Assembly (NCBI GenBank): GCA_013821525.1
Contig: JACDGR010000064.1
Location: forward strand, 1-12,386
Length of the DNA stretch: 12,386 nucleotides
Direction: 5' to 3'
DNA from: Actinomycetota bacterium
Lineage (GTDB): Bacteria > Actinomycetota > Thermoleophilia > Gaiellales > Gaiellaceae
The position numbers and the translations under genes were made by a program. The notes beneath the pieces are model-generated. The model did no database searches. It worked only from the letters and a program-made list of their open reading frames with translations, and was not told the origin of the DNA. The first letter of the stretch is position 1. Every line of letters starts with the position of its first letter. This document shows, one piece after another, positions 12,144 to 12,386 of this stretch.

Positions 12144-12386
12144 CAGCTATCCGCCTTCTTGGGCGCCGGCTTCTTGGCCGCCGGCTTCTTGGCTGCGGGC
12201 TTCTTCGCGGGCTTCGGGGCGTCTGCCGTCCCGCTCGCGTCGAGCTTGCTCGGATCCTCCGTCTGCACCTTCGCGGTCGTCGTGTCGGGCGCGTCCGCGA
12301 CCGGTGCGGGCGTCGTCTCGACCGCCGGCGTGATCACGGGCTGCTCGCGGCCCTCGGCCGAGACGCCCTGCGGATCAGTGCGCGGC
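12143..12386 (-). CDS. rpsC: 30S ribosomal protein S3, C-terminal tail (runs off the right edge)
   Basis: Only the last 81 codons are visible, and none of the conserved KH or C-terminal core is present. The visible part starts PRTDPQGVSAEGREQP, passes through a Thr/Pro/Ala/Asp-rich stretch, and ends in Lys/Ala/Pro repeats. The assignment rests on position: rpsC always precedes rplP in this operon, the frame is open to the edge, and its TGA overlaps the rplP ATG. The tail is low-complexity and probably disordered, and is longer than the short ends seen in most S3 proteins. An in-frame GTG at 12337 is not the start. Confidence 0.75.
   Translation of the reverse strand, partial: PRTDPQGVSAEGREQPVITPAVETTPAPVADAPDTTTAKVQTEDPSKLDASGTADAPKPAKKPAAKKPAAKKPAPKKADS
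12152..12205 (-). repeat. 15-bp tandem repeats encoding KKPAA at the end of rpsC
   Basis: Three and a fraction near-identical 15-bp units encode KKPAA, KKPAA, KKPAP and KKA. Similar lysine/alanine/proline tails occur on several actinobacterial nucleic-acid-binding proteins. The repeat is prone to length change. Confidence 0.75.

Overview
The window is the 3' part of a large ribosomal-protein superoperon. It covers the end of the S10 block, the whole spc block and the whole alpha block, nearly all on the minus strand, so transcription runs from high to low coordinates. The DNA is G+C-rich (about two thirds by eye), with many GTG and TTG starts. S4, S14, L24 and L36 are all zinc-ligand (C+) forms, adenylate kinase is the short-lid type, and S14 is the short type. 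This fits a high-GC actinobacterium, possibly a Thermoleophilia/Gaiella-like lineage; that placement is inference, not shown by a marker search.

Layout in transcription order: C-terminal tail of rpsC (12386-12143), rplP, rpmC, rpsQ, rplN, rplX, rplE, rpsZ (type Z S14), rpsH, rplF, rplR, rpsE, rpmD (59 codons, nested in the end of rpsE), rplO, secY, a 103-bp run of three tandem repeats, adk, map, rpmJ, rpsM, rpsK, rpsD, rpoA, rplQ, and a stem-loop terminator at 780-804. A plus-strand membrane protein gene of the VIT/CCC1 metal-transporter type (291-767) then converges on rplQ. The 5' part of truA (1-213, minus) follows. It usually lies directly downstream of rplQ but is separated from it here.

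The genes form one functional unit: ribosome subunits, the SecY translocon channel, adenylate kinase, methionine aminopeptidase (nascent-chain processing) and the RNA polymerase alpha subunit. Most junctions are 1-nt (TAATG, TGATG, TAGTG) or 4-nt (ATGA, GTGA) stop/start overlaps, which points to tight translational coupling.

The most unusual features are as follows. Between secY and adk, three tandem 33-35-bp units look like decayed copies of the adk 5' end. Each begins with ATGA, and together they form two tiny ORFs stop-start coupled from secY to adk. infA is absent from its usual place between map and rpmJ. S17 carries an N-terminal extension of about 110 residues, half acidic and half basic. 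L15, L17 and S3 have low-complexity tails. A metal-transporter-like gene interrupts the rplQ-truA neighbourhood. Stretches without genes are all under 105 bp.
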